Origin: Oscillospiraceae bacterium
GTDB taxonomy: Bacteria > Bacillota > Clostridia > Oscillospirales > Acutalibacteraceae
Assembly: GCA_015065605.1 (NCBI GenBank)
Contig: SVPZ01000005.1
Span: 1-64,000 of the forward strand
DNA: 64,000 nt
Direction: 5' to 3'
Shown here: in pieces, positions 18,295 to 26,240 of the stretch
Layout: each line of letters opens with the position of its first letter
Numbering within the stretch: position 1 is the first letter of the stretch
Notes under the pieces: model-generated
Seen by the model: the letters and a program-made list of their open reading frames with translations, nothing else
Told to the model about the DNA's origin: nothing
Databases searched by the model: none
Position numbers and translations under genes: made by a program

Positions 18295-18734
18295 AACTTT
18301 TAGGGGTATTGTTCGTTATTTTTTCCTGTTCTTTTTTGGGATTTCGTATGGCAAATCAACTTAAAATTCGGGCGAAAACCTTAAGAAACTTTTCGGTAAG
18401 CCTTGACAGTATAACCGTTTATATAAGGATGTCGGGATTACATATTGAAGAAATACTTGAAAAGTGTCTGCCAAGCGGTATGAAATATGACGGAAAAGGA
18501 CTTATAGCAGAAAATTCGTTGTGCCTTAAGGAATCGGACAGAGAACTTATAAACGAGTTTTTAAAAGACCTTGGTATGTCTGATACCGATTGCCTTATTA
18601 ATAAATGCAAAAGCTATAGGGAGCTTTTATTAACCGCTATCGGAGAAGCCGACAAAGAGGTCGCTGAAAAATACCGTCTTTTTTCGGTTTCGGGTATTCT
18701 TATAGGCGTGACCCTTTCTTTTTTATGGTGGTAG
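18282..18734 (+). CDS. spoIIIAB: Stage III sporulation protein AB
   Basis: The 150-aa protein has an N-terminal membrane segment (about residues 5-22), a soluble helical middle and a C-terminal hydrophobic segment. It resembles GspF-like SpoIIIAB, a channel-assembly factor. It uses a TTG start at 18282 with GGTG about 10 nt upstream, overlapping spoIIIAA by 13 nt. The stop codon is TAG, useful evidence that TAG is a normal stop in this genome. Confidence 0.92.
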   Translation: MWALKLLGVLFVIFSCSFLGFRMANQLKIRAKTLRNFSVSLDSITVYIRMSGLHIEEILEKCLPSGMKYDGKGLIAENSLCLKESDRELINEFLKDLGMSDTDCLINKCKSYRELLLTAIGEADKEVAEKYRLFSVSGILIGVTLSFLWW

Positions 18735-18735
18735 T

Positions 18736-18930
18736 ATGGACGTTGATTTCATTTTCAGAATTGCCGCGATAGGCATAATAGTAACGGTTTTAAATCAGCT
18801 TTTGGTTCGCTCGGGCAGAGAAGAACAGGCAATGATGACCACCATAGCAGGACTTGTGGTGGTTATGCTTATGGTTATCTCGGGCATAGGAGAGCTTTTT
18901 GAAACGGTGAAATCGGTGTTCGGACTATGA
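18736..18930 (+). CDS. spoIIIAC: Stage III sporulation protein AC
   Basis: This 64-aa very hydrophobic protein has two predicted transmembrane helices and normal SpoIIIAC length. It starts 1 nt after the spoIIIAB stop and overlaps spoIIIAD by 4 nt. Confidence 0.94.
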   Translation: MDVDFIFRIAAIGIIVTVLNQLLVRSGREEQAMMTTIAGLVVVMLMVISGIGELFETVKSVFGL

Positions 18931-19316
18931 CCTTTTTTGTAAAAGCCTTGGGGATAGGACTTATAACTGTGGCTTCCTCACTGCTCATAAAACAAAGCCG
19001 CCCCGAATTTTCATTTTTTATAAGCTTAAGCGGAACCTTTATAGTGTTTTTTATATGCGTAAAGGAAGTGGAAAGTTATCTCTCTTCCTTTTTGGGACTT
19101 CTTTCGGATGCGGGTTTTTCGGCAGGGTATTTTTCGGTGGCGCTAAAGGCGGTGGGAATAGGGTATATAACCGAATTTGCCGCCGATACAGCCGGTGACA
19201 GCGGACATTCTGCCCTTGCTTCAAAAATAACTCTGGCGGGCAGAACGTTGCTTTTTATAATTGCTCTGCCGGTAATAAAGGACCTTTTAAGTCTTGCGGT
19301 AAGATTGGTGGACTAA
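18927..19316 (+). CDS. spoIIIAD: Stage III sporulation protein AD
   Basis: This 129-aa polytopic membrane protein of the mother cell-forespore channel has three or four hydrophobic segments and the conserved KAVGIGYITEFAADT stretch. It overlaps spoIIIAC by 4 nt (ATGA) and spoIIIAE by 1 nt. Confidence 0.95.
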   Translation: MTFFVKALGIGLITVASSLLIKQSRPEFSFFISLSGTFIVFFICVKEVESYLSSFLGLLSDAGFSAGYFSVALKAVGIGYITEFAADTAGDSGHSALASKITLAGRTLLFIIALPVIKDLLSLAVRLVD

Positions 19317-20386
19317 TGAAGATTTTTAAAATAATCTGCATTTTGGTGTGCTTTGCGTTTGCGTTTTCGCTAAACGTTTATGCCGATAATCAAAACAGTG
19401 ACCTTTCTCTTATTCCAAAAGAACAACGGGAAATTTTAAACGACTATGGACTTAATGAAGAAAAACTGACCGAAAGTCTTGACACAAAGGGATTTTTTTC
19501 TCTTCTGAAGGGCTTTTTTAAGGACGGCATTAAATCACCCTTTTCGGTTTTTCTTAAAAGTCTTGCTACCGTAATAGTGGCTTCTCTTCTGACAAGCTAC
19601 TGCGAGGAAGGAAAAACGGGTTTGGCGGTAGAAAGTGTCTGCTCTTTATCCTCGGCATTGGTACTAACCCTTCCCGTTTACGAAATTATAGTGGCTTCAA
19701 GTCAGGCGCTTAAAGGGGCAACGGCATTTATTACCGCTTCGGTTCCCGTTTTTGCTTCCCTAAAAGCGTCGGCTGGAAAAAGTATTTCGGTAACGGGCGG
19801 CGCAGGGGTGCTTCTTATTGCCTGTCAGGTGCTGAGTTTTCTTTGTTCCTTCGTTATAGCGCCCTTTATGAACGGCTATTTGTCCCTTGCGGTCTGCTCT
19901 TCATTTGGGATAAATAATAAAGCTTCGGGACTTATAAACGGCATAAAAAAGGCGGCTATGTGGTTTTTATCGCTTTGCGCCTCGGTTTTCGTCTTTATTC
20001 TTTCTTCAAAGTCGGTGCTCGGCAAAACCGCCGATACCGTAGCGCTAAAAACCGCAAAATACGTTTTAGGCTCCTTCGTTCCAGTGGTGGGCTCAACCTT
20101 AAGCGAATCGGCGGTGGCGGTGGCTTCAAGTCTTAATGCCGTTTCGGGAAGCGTGGGAATGTATATAATTATCGGTCTTATAATACTTATCCTGCCCGTG
20201 CTTGCCGAACTGATTTGCTGGAAGCTTTCACTTGTTCTGCTGAGTAATACGGCGTCGCTTTTTTCGGCAAATGCAGTAAAAAACTTAAGCGAAGCGGTAG
20301 AAAACGTAATTTCTCTGCTTCTTGGATTTTTGCTTTTATCGGTTTGCCTTTTTATTATTTCGGTAGGGGTGCTTATATCACTTTGA
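19316..20386 (+). CDS. spoIIIAE: Stage III sporulation protein AE
   Basis: This 356-aa protein has a signal peptide (about residues 1-24), a periplasm-like soluble stretch and then six or more membrane helices, the usual SpoIIIAE architecture. It is a core membrane subunit of the SpoIIIA channel. Its stop TGA overlaps the TTG start of spoIIIAF, indicating coupling. Confidence 0.95.
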   Translation: MKIFKIICILVCFAFAFSLNVYADNQNSDLSLIPKEQREILNDYGLNEEKLTESLDTKGFFSLLKGFFKDGIKSPFSVFLKSLATVIVASLLTSYCEEGKTGLAVESVCSLSSALVLTLPVYEIIVASSQALKGATAFITASVPVFASLKASAGKSISVTGGAGVLLIACQVLSFLCSFVIAPFMNGYLSLAVCSSFGINNKASGLINGIKKAAMWFLSLCASVFVFILSSKSVLGKTADTVALKTAKYVLGSFVPVVGSTLSESAVAVASSLNAVSGSVGMYIIIGLIILILPVLAELICWKLSLVLLSNTASLFSANAVKNLSEAVENVISLLLGFLLLSVCLFIISVGVLISL

Positions 20387-20796
20387 AAACGCTTATTTTA
20401 AACGCCGCAGTTATATGCGTTGCCTATTCCGCGCTTAATTTTCTGCCCCTTTTAAAAAGGTCGGCAAAAATGCAGAATTTCGTTTTTTCTCTCTGTTTTC
20501 TCGCATCCTTTTTGTCGGTGGTGTCGGGAATTTCTTATACGGAAGTATCTTTGCCCGTCGGTTTTCAGGAAACGGCAGATTATTCCTATAACGAGGAGGC
20601 TTTTTGTATGGCTGTTGGCAATATGCTTAAAAAAGAAAATATAGATTATGAAAAAATCGAGGCAGATACTACTGAAAATACGGATAAAAGCATAAATATA
20701 AACGTAATTACCGTTTACGGCTGTAAAGATAAAGAAAAATGCAAAAATCTTATAGAAGAAAATACGGGACTGGGTGAAATTTACGTTTATGAATAA
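20383..20796 (+). CDS. spoIIIAF: Stage III sporulation protein AF
   Basis: The 137-aa protein has two N-terminal transmembrane helices followed by a soluble domain of the ring-building motif type. I use the TTG at 20383, which overlaps the spoIIIAE stop (TTGA) and has GGGGTG about 10 nt upstream. A longer reading from 20344 would overlap spoIIIAE by over 40 nt. It is shorter than many SpoIIIAF proteins. Confidence 0.85.
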   Translation: MKTLILNAAVICVAYSALNFLPLLKRSAKMQNFVFSLCFLASFLSVVSGISYTEVSLPVGFQETADYSYNEEAFCMAVGNMLKKENIDYEKIEADTTENTDKSININVITVYGCKDKEKCKNLIEENTGLGEIYVYE

Positions 20797-21334
20797 AGAA
20801 AAAATAACCGATTTTCTAAAGAAAATAACCGGTTCGAAAAAACTTGTTATTATAGGAATTATAGGCATCGTCTTAATAGGATTATCCTCCTTCTTTCCTT
20901 CAAAAAGCGAAAAATCGGGCGAACTGAAAACTGCTGAAATTTCTACCGAGGAATATAAAGCCGACCTTGAAAAGCAGATAAAGGAAATTGCCGTCAGTAT
21001 TTCGGGGGATAAAAGGACAAAGGTGGTAATCACCCTTGAAACATCAATAAGACGGGAATATGCAGGGGAAAGTCAGAACCAAACGGGAGAAAAAAGCTAT
21101 GATAAGGGCAAGGAAATCAGCGGTACCGTAAAGGAAAAGGCGATTACCGTTAAAAAATCCGACGGAAGCGAGGAAGCCCTTATTGTTACGGAATATATGC
21201 CTCAGGTAAGAGGGGTTGCAATCGTCTGTAATACGGGTGAAAGTGAAGCGGTAAAAAATGCAATACGCGACGCGGTAACAGCGGCGCTCGGCATAACAAC
21301 AAAAAGAGTATATATTGGAGGTCATTCAGGGTGA
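20789..21334 (+). CDS. spoIIIAG: Stage III sporulation protein AG
   Basis: The protein is 181 aa with one transmembrane helix (about residues 18-37) followed by an extracytoplasmic ring-building domain; SpoIIIAG forms the large ring of the channel. The ATG at 20789 lies 10 nt after GGGTGA. A GTG at 20774 is the alternative start and would add five residues. It overlaps spoIIIAF and spoIIIAH by a few nucleotides. Confidence 0.92.
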   Translation: MNKEKITDFLKKITGSKKLVIIGIIGIVLIGLSSFFPSKSEKSGELKTAEISTEEYKADLEKQIKEIAVSISGDKRTKVVITLETSIRREYAGESQNQTGEKSYDKGKEISGTVKEKAITVKKSDGSEEALIVTEYMPQVRGVAIVCNTGESEAVKNAIRDAVTAALGITTKRVYIGGHSG

Positions 21335-21864
21335 AAAAAGGAAAAGTGTTGTCGAAAGGACATTTGGCTTTAGGGGTGATGGTGCTCGTATTGGGCGCGG
21401 CGGTGTGGCTTAATATGAAATATTCTTCGTCAGATAAGCCAAAATATATGGGAGAAAGCGCCTTTGTGTCAAGCGAAACGGGAGATACTATGGTGGTGGG
21501 CGGAAAAATAGAGGAGGATTATTTTTCAAAGGCAAAAACCGAACGTGAAAATGCCTATAAAGAGGCGGAAGAAAGTGTGAAAGAAGCGCTGAACTTTTCT
21601 GCAGGTAACAGCGAAGCCGTAAAAGAGGCTACCGATAAAGCGGCTCTTTTGGCAAAAAGAAAAACCGATGAAATTGCCATTGAAAATATTTTGAATGCTA
21701 AAGGATTTTCTAAAACAATTGCTATAATAGGGGATGACAGCGTTACCGTAGCGGTTGAGGGAGAAGGTCTTACCAACGAACAAACCCTTCAGATTCAGGA
21801 CGCCGTAACGGGTCAATGCGAAATTTCTGCGGCGAAAGTAAAAATTGTTACAGTAAAAGGTTGA
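21331..21864 (+). CDS. spoIIIAH: Stage III sporulation protein AH
   Basis: This 177-aa protein has one N-terminal membrane helix (about residues 11-28) and a C-terminal YscJ/FliF-like ring-building domain. SpoIIIAH meets SpoIIQ across the intermembrane space. It starts with GTG in the GTGA overlap with spoIIIAG. A charged helical stretch (about residues 70-110) precedes the ring domain. It is last in the operon. Confidence 0.94.
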   Translation: MKKGKVLSKGHLALGVMVLVLGAAVWLNMKYSSSDKPKYMGESAFVSSETGDTMVVGGKIEEDYFSKAKTERENAYKEAEESVKEALNFSAGNSEAVKEATDKAALLAKRKTDEIAIENILNAKGFSKTIAIIGDDSVTVAVEGEGLTNEQTLQIQDAVTGQCEISAAKVKIVTVKG

Positions 21865-21889
21865 GAATTTTAAAAAAATGTGTTATACT
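21861..21889 (+). promoter_or_regulatory. SigA-type promoter of the Asp23-family gene
   Basis: TTGAGA (21861-21866), a 17-bp spacer and TATACT (21884-21889) overlap the spoIIIAH stop, separating vegetative expression of the next gene from the sporulation operon. Confidence 0.75.
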
Positions 21890-21929
21890 ATTAAAAAATA
21901 GTCAAATCTTTGCTTGGAGGAAAGAAAAA

Positions 21930-22262
21930 ATGGAAAACAGAAGCAATCTTGCAATAAATTCAGATGTTATTGAAAATATGGCTACCATTGCCGTTAAAGA
22001 GGTTGAAGGTGTAGCAGGTCTTACCGAAAAGGGCATGGATTTAAAGAACGTTTTAAACCGCGGAAAATTATTTAAGCCCGTTCACGTTACCGAGAAAAAC
22101 GGCGCAGTTTCGCTTGATATTCATATTAAAATTTATCAAAGCGCCAATGCAAAAACCGTTGCGGAAAACGTTCAGAAAAACGTTAAGGAAAAGTTACAGA
22201 GTATGACCGGCAACGCTATTACAAGAGTTGACGTAACCATTGACGATTTAGCAGTAGAATAA
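21930..22262 (+). CDS. Asp23/Gls24 family envelope stress protein
   Basis: This 110-aa protein is of the alkaline-shock protein 23 family, small proteins that associate with the membrane and respond to envelope stress. ENMATIAVKEVEGVAGL is the family signature near the N-terminus, and the C-terminus ends in a VDVTIDDLAVE-type strand. The ATG at 21930 has a strong TTGGAGG RBS; the upstream extension overlapping spoIIIAH is not used. Asp23 genes commonly follow spoIIIA in Clostridia, often with nusB next; nusB is absent here. Confidence 0.92.
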   Translation: MENRSNLAINSDVIENMATIAVKEVEGVAGLTEKGMDLKNVLNRGKLFKPVHVTEKNGAVSLDIHIKIYQSANAKTVAENVQKNVKEKLQSMTGNAITRVDVTIDDLAVE

Positions 22263-22274
22263 AAAAACCGAGTC

Positions 22275-22480
22275 GTAGGCGTTGTACCCGTAAGGATACA
22301 ACGCCAGTTTTATTCGCCTTGCGGCGAGTTCTATTGCTTTGCAGTTATATTCGGCTACCGCCGAGTGCTATTGCCTTCGGCAGTTTATTGGCGAATAAAA
22401 TATCACTGAAACCGAAAGGTTTCAATATCACTATTGCCGTAAGGTAATAATATCACTCCGACAAAGTCGGAATATCACTT
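22275..22480. repeat. Multi-hairpin array with ATATCAC spacers
   Basis: First comes a perfect stem GGCGTTGTA / TACAACGCC (about 22277-22304) that could terminate the Asp23 gene. Then an outer pair TTATTCGCC ... GGCGAATAA encloses four mini-hairpins (stems around GCC/GGC, TGC/GCA, TCGGC/GCCGA, TGCC/GGCA). Then three hairpins (TGAAACC/GGTTTCA, TATTGCC/GGTAATA, TCCGAC/GTCGGA) are separated by near-identical AATATCAC(T) spacers. It encodes no protein. Function is unknown; positions are accurate to a few bases. Confidence 0.7.
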
Positions 22481-22507
22481 GAAAATCACTTCGAATTTTT
22501 ATATAAT
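22479..22507 (+). promoter_or_regulatory. SigA-type promoter of the orphan gene at 22528
   Basis: TTGAAA (22479-22484), a 17-bp spacer and TATAAT (22502-22507) lie at the right end of the hairpin array. Confidence 0.8.
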
Positions 22508-22527
22508 AAAAACAAAGAGGTGTTTTT

Positions 22528-22938
22528 ATGTGTTATTTCCTTTATGGAGCAATCAACGACGGAATCAATAGAGATGATTATGAAAAAATAACAAAAGATG
22601 CTGAATATCATTTTAATTCTGGCGATGTTAATTCTGTAAACAAATGTGTTGCAATCTGCGACGATAGTTATAGAATTACACTTAATCATTGCGATTGCGA
22701 TACTGCCATAGGACAAAAACACACTAACAAAAAAGAATTAGAAGAACTTAAAGATTTACTATTAAATTTACAAAATGTTCGTGGAATTAAACATATTTTA
22801 ATAAGTAAAAATTGGTGGAAAGAAACCAATAATAAACAAGAAACAGTTCATATTCAAGATATAGACATTCTATATTTTCTTGCAAATATGGAAGATAACT
22901 GTTTATATAAAATAGAACTGTATAAAAAATACTATTAA
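22528..22938 (+). CDS. Hypothetical protein, 136 aa, AT-rich orphan
   Basis: No known family was recognised. The protein starts MCYFLYGAINDGINRDDYEK, has no signal peptide or membrane helix, and carries several Cys residues (CVAICDD, HCDCD). Codon use is markedly AT-rich compared with the spoIIIA genes. The RBS is GAGGTG 6 nt before ATG, with its own strong promoter. It sits between the hairpin array and copy 2 of the dispersed repeat, in a place where Clostridia usually continue with core genes, so it looks like an inserted accessory gene. Confidence 0.75.
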   Translation: MCYFLYGAINDGINRDDYEKITKDAEYHFNSGDVNSVNKCVAICDDSYRITLNHCDCDTAIGQKHTNKKELEELKDLLLNLQNVRGIKHILISKNWWKETNNKQETVHIQDIDILYFLANMEDNCLYKIELYKKYY

Positions 22939-22980
22939 ACCAATAACTTCGTTATTTGATTATACAGCGTAATTGGCTTA

Positions 22981-23129
22981 GCAAGGTAAAAGGGTTTTAG
23001 GTTCTCCTAACAAGTGGAAAATGTGCCGTACATTTTCCCTGCTTGTTACGGTATAAGACAAAATTAAGAGCTGTGTAGAAAATTTCTACACAGCTCTTTT
23101 ACTGTCCTTAATTGTACGCTCCGTAAGGC
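22981..23129. repeat. Structured dispersed repeat, copy 2 (two stem-loops)
   Basis: This matches 1169-1316 in the same orientation with only a handful of substitutions and a 2-nt longer loop in hairpin A. Hairpin B (23066-23098) keeps the full 14-bp stem and is followed by TT, so it may terminate the orphan gene. A third small pairing CCTTA / TAAGG follows at about 23107-23128. Confidence 0.75.
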
Positions 23130-23224
23130 TCGGTTTTAATTTTCCCTTCTTAACTTATCATTATTTTGCCTCTTCTTACATATATATACATTAGAAAATA
23201 TGTTAAAAGAAGGGCATGATAATA

Positions 23225-24136
23225 ATGAAAGAGTTTTATCCCGAAGAAATAAAGGCAAAGACCGACGGGAAATTATATTATACCGTCGAAAATATTACAA
23301 GCGCTGCAAAGACGGGCGAGATACTTCGCGGAGTGGTAACCCTATGCGATACTTCCCATAATTTAACGGTGGATTTGGGTTCGATGAGGGGCGTTATAAA
23401 AAGAGAGGACGCGCTTACGTCGGTTGACGGCAGTATCAGGGATATTGCCATAATTTCTCGCGTGGGAAAGACCGTCTGCTTTACGGTTGAGGAGATTATT
23501 TACGATTTAAGCGGTATCCCCGTTGCCCGTCTGTCACGAAAGAAGGCGCAGGAAAAGTTTATGGGTGAGTTCCTCGCTTTTAAAAGCGTGGGGGACGTTT
23601 TAAAGGCAAGGGTAACCCATCTTGATTCTTTCGGTGTGTTTTGTGATATAGGTTGCGGTGTAATTGCACTTTTGCCCATTGATTTTATATCGGTTTCACG
23701 TATTTCCCATCCGAAAGACCGCTTTTTCGTGGGTGAGGATATAAAGGTAATACTAAAAGGAATCGGCGAAGACGGCAGGATTACCGTTTCTCATAAAGAA
23801 CTGCTTGGCACCTGGGAAGAAAATGCGGCGGATTTTACGGCGGGGCAGACGGTTACGGGGGTAGTAAGAAGCGTTGAGGAATACGGAGTATTCGTTGAAC
23901 TTGCTCCTAATCTTGCGGGACTTGCAGAGCCGTATGAAACTAAGGTGGGGGATACGGTAAGCGTTTACATAAAAAGCATTATTCCCGACAAGATGAAGGT
24001 AAAACTTATTATAATTGATAGTTTTAAAGGCGGCTTTATGCCGAAAACGAAGTATTTTTACAAAGGAGAGCATATAGATTTCTTTAATTATTCTCCGCAA
24101 AACAGCGTCAAAAAAATATACACAGAATTTTATTGA
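23225..24136 (+). CDS. RNA-binding protein with three S1 domains
   Basis: This protein of about 303 aa has three consecutive S1 OB-fold modules: about residues 28-95 (GEILRGVVTLCD), about 110-180 (GDVLKARVTHLDSFGVFCDIG) and about 195-260 (GQTVTGVVRSVEEYGVFVELAPNLAGL). It resembles the RpsA-like S1 proteins of Firmicutes, which bind RNA and may act on translation or RNA stability. The ATG at 23225 has an AAGAAGGG RBS 11 nt upstream; another ATG at 23216 is too close to that RBS. Confidence 0.85.
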   Translation: MKEFYPEEIKAKTDGKLYYTVENITSAAKTGEILRGVVTLCDTSHNLTVDLGSMRGVIKREDALTSVDGSIRDIAIISRVGKTVCFTVEEIIYDLSGIPVARLSRKKAQEKFMGEFLAFKSVGDVLKARVTHLDSFGVFCDIGCGVIALLPIDFISVSRISHPKDRFFVGEDIKVILKGIGEDGRITVSHKELLGTWEENAADFTAGQTVTGVVRSVEEYGVFVELAPNLAGLAEPYETKVGDTVSVYIKSIIPDKMKVKLIIIDSFKGGFMPKTKYFYKGEHIDFFNYSPQNSVKKIYTEFY

Positions 24137-24160
24137 GGACTTTTAGTCCTCTTTTTGTTT
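24135..24160 (+). terminator. Intrinsic terminator after the S1 gene
   Basis: A stem GAGGAC / GTCCTC with loop TTTTA overlaps the stop codon and is followed by a T-rich tail. Confidence 0.85.
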
Positions 24161-24267
24161 TTATTAAATAAAAAGCATTAAATTTTCATATTTTTGTTGA
24201 CTAAAGCCAAAAAGAGTGATAGTATAAAATAGAATACAAATAACAAAAAAAGAGAGAGTAGCAAATT

Positions 24268-26190
24268 ATGAAAAAATTTATTGCTTTATTAATGAGTATA
24301 ATTATGGTTTTAACCTTCTCGTCAGTTTCGGTTATCGCCGCTAATGACGATAATCAGGTTGACGTTAAAGACGTGCTTGGCGATGACGTTTTAAGTGTTA
24401 GTTTAGCAAACGTTACCGCTAATTCTCATTCTGACGTTACGGTTAATCTTACTTTAAGCGGTAATCCGGGCTTTTCGGTAATGATACTCAGTCTTGACCA
24501 CGGCAGCGAGGCAATTACCCTTAAATCTGCAACCACAAATATTGATGGTCTTACTTTGGAATATTCAAATCAAAAGGGCGGTTCTACACTTGCTTTCTAT
24601 CATTTGGGAAGCAACTGTACCGAAGTAGGCACTCTTGCTACTCTTACTTTTTCCATAGGCGCGTTTTCGGGTGATGCTGAAATCGTTATTTCTGCTGAGG
24701 AAGGTGACGTATGTAATGCGGCAGCCGAAATTATCGAACCCGAACTTACAAATGGGTTAATTAGTGTTGCTTGCGCTCATACTTATGTATTTAAAGACAG
24801 AGTTGAACCCAGTTGTTCAAAGACCGGCGCTATAAATTATGAATGTACTATATGTAAAGCCATAAGCACTACCGTAATAGAAAAAGCTGCTCATACCTAT
24901 TCAAGCGAAAAGGTAGTTGTTTTAGAGCCTGACTGTGATACCGAAGGTAAAAAAGCGTATAAGTGTCAGTTCTGTTCTGCATTAAAGGATGAAGAAACAA
25001 TTGCTGCGCTCGGACATAAATTTGCGGACGATTCTTATATAGTTACAAAAGAGGAAACCTGTACCGAAAACGGTTCAAAATACAGAGTTTGCTACGTATG
25101 TAATGAGCACGTTACAGAAGAAATAGCTGCTCTCGGTCACGATGAGGGCACATGGAGAATTACAACCCCCGGTGACTGTACCGAAGTGGGAAAGGTATCC
25201 CGTTACTGTAACCGTTGTGACTGCGTTCTTGAAGAAAAGATAAAGGAACAGAGCGGTCACTTTATGGGTTGGGCTGTAACGGTTAAGCCTACCTGTACCA
25301 GTGTGGGTAAAGAAGAATATATGTGTCTTATCTGCGGCGGTGAAAAAGGAAACAGCAGAACCATTGCTAAGCTTGACCACGTTCACGGCGAAGAGGTTGT
25401 GGCAAAAGAGCCTACCTGTAGTCAGAAGGGAACTTTAGAAATTCATTGTAAGGTTTGCGATGAGGTTTGCGAAACCAAAGAGATTGATACCCTTCCTCAC
25501 GTAAAGAACAGCCTAACAGTAATAACCGCTCCTACAAGCGAGGCGGAAGGTAAGGGCGAATACCGCTGTAAAGAATGTAACGAAACCTTAGAAGAAGTAA
25601 CTCTTGATAAGGTTTACGGCGAAATCTATGCCGAGAACGTAACCGCTTCTCTCGGAAACAAAGCGTCGGTAAAGGTGTTTATCAAGAATAACTCCGGTTT
25701 TTCTGCAGGTATAGTAAGAATAAGATATGATGAAACTTCTCTTATTTTCGATGGCGTAAAAGCAGGAGAAATTACCGGTGATATTACCGTTGGTACTCCC
25801 GCTATCGGTGAAATAGCCGTGCTTCTTTCTTTAAGCGATGCGGAATATACCAAAGATGGTTTGATGTTTACCATAAACTTTACTCTTACTCAGGATGCCG
25901 ACAATGGAAAGGTTGAACTTTTCTATGACGCGCAGACCGACTTTGCTGACAAAGTAGGTAATAGAGTATTCTTTAATATGAAATCTGCGGAAATTAAGAT
26001 AATAGATTGCGTCCCCGGTGACGTAAACGGTGATTTAAAGGTAGATACCACCGACCTTGCGGCTATCAAACTTTATCTTGCGGCTTTAACTGATGACGTA
26101 AGCGCCGGCGCAGATGCAAACGTCGATGGTAAAATTGACACAGGTGACCTTGCAACACTCAAATTGATGCTTGCGGGATTGCACAAATAA
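24268..26190 (+). CDS. Secreted cohesin-like / CxxC-repeat / dockerin protein
   Basis: The 640-aa protein has a signal peptide (residues 1-25) and a first cohesin-like beta-sandwich (about 35-165). Seven repeats of about 40 residues follow (about 170-450), each with a Cys, a CxxC pair and usually a closing His (for example PTCTSVGKEEYMCLIC), resembling small zinc ribbons; the seventh lacks its first Cys. Next come a second cohesin-like domain (about 450-575) and a C-terminal type I dockerin with two Ca-binding F-hand repeats (GDVNGDLKVDTTDLAAIKL and ADANVDGKIDTGDLATLKL). The cohesin call is by pattern; the dockerin is clear. The RBS is GAGAGAG, and a weak TTGACT-17-TAGTAT promoter candidate starts at 24197. 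A UUCG-loop terminator follows. Confidence 0.85.
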   Translation: MKKFIALLMSIIMVLTFSSVSVIAANDDNQVDVKDVLGDDVLSVSLANVTANSHSDVTVNLTLSGNPGFSVMILSLDHGSEAITLKSATTNIDGLTLEYSNQKGGSTLAFYHLGSNCTEVGTLATLTFSIGAFSGDAEIVISAEEGDVCNAAAEIIEPELTNGLISVACAHTYVFKDRVEPSCSKTGAINYECTICKAISTTVIEKAAHTYSSEKVVVLEPDCDTEGKKAYKCQFCSALKDEETIAALGHKFADDSYIVTKEETCTENGSKYRVCYVCNEHVTEEIAALGHDEGTWRITTPGDCTEVGKVSRYCNRCDCVLEEKIKEQSGHFMGWAVTVKPTCTSVGKEEYMCLICGGEKGNSRTIAKLDHVHGEEVVAKEPTCSQKGTLEIHCKVCDEVCETKEIDTLPHVKNSLTVITAPTSEAEGKGEYRCKECNETLEEVTLDKVYGEIYAENVTASLGNKASVKVFIKNNSGFSAGIVRIRYDETSLIFDGVKAGEITGDITVGTPAIGEIAVLLSLSDAEYTKDGLMFTINFTLTQDADNGKVELFYDAQTDFADKVGNRVFFNMKSAEIKIIDCVPGDVNGDLKVDTTDLAAIKLYLAALTDDVSAGADANVDGKIDTGDLATLKLMLAGLHK

Positions 26191-26200
26191 TTAACAAAAT

Positions 26201-26226
26201 GACCTTGCTTCGGCAAGGTCGTTTTA
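26201..26226 (+). terminator. UUCG-tetraloop terminator after the first dockerin gene
   Basis: A perfect 8-bp stem GACCTTGC / GCAAGGTC capped by TTCG is followed by GTTTT. The next gene starts 15 bp later, so it may be reached only by read-through. Confidence 0.9.
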
Positions 26227-26240
26227 ACGAGGTGAAAAAT

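Noticed and set aside
22275..22480. CRISPR array
   Set aside because: Spacing is irregular, the constant part is only 7-8 bases, and the variable parts are self-complementary. No cas genes are nearby.
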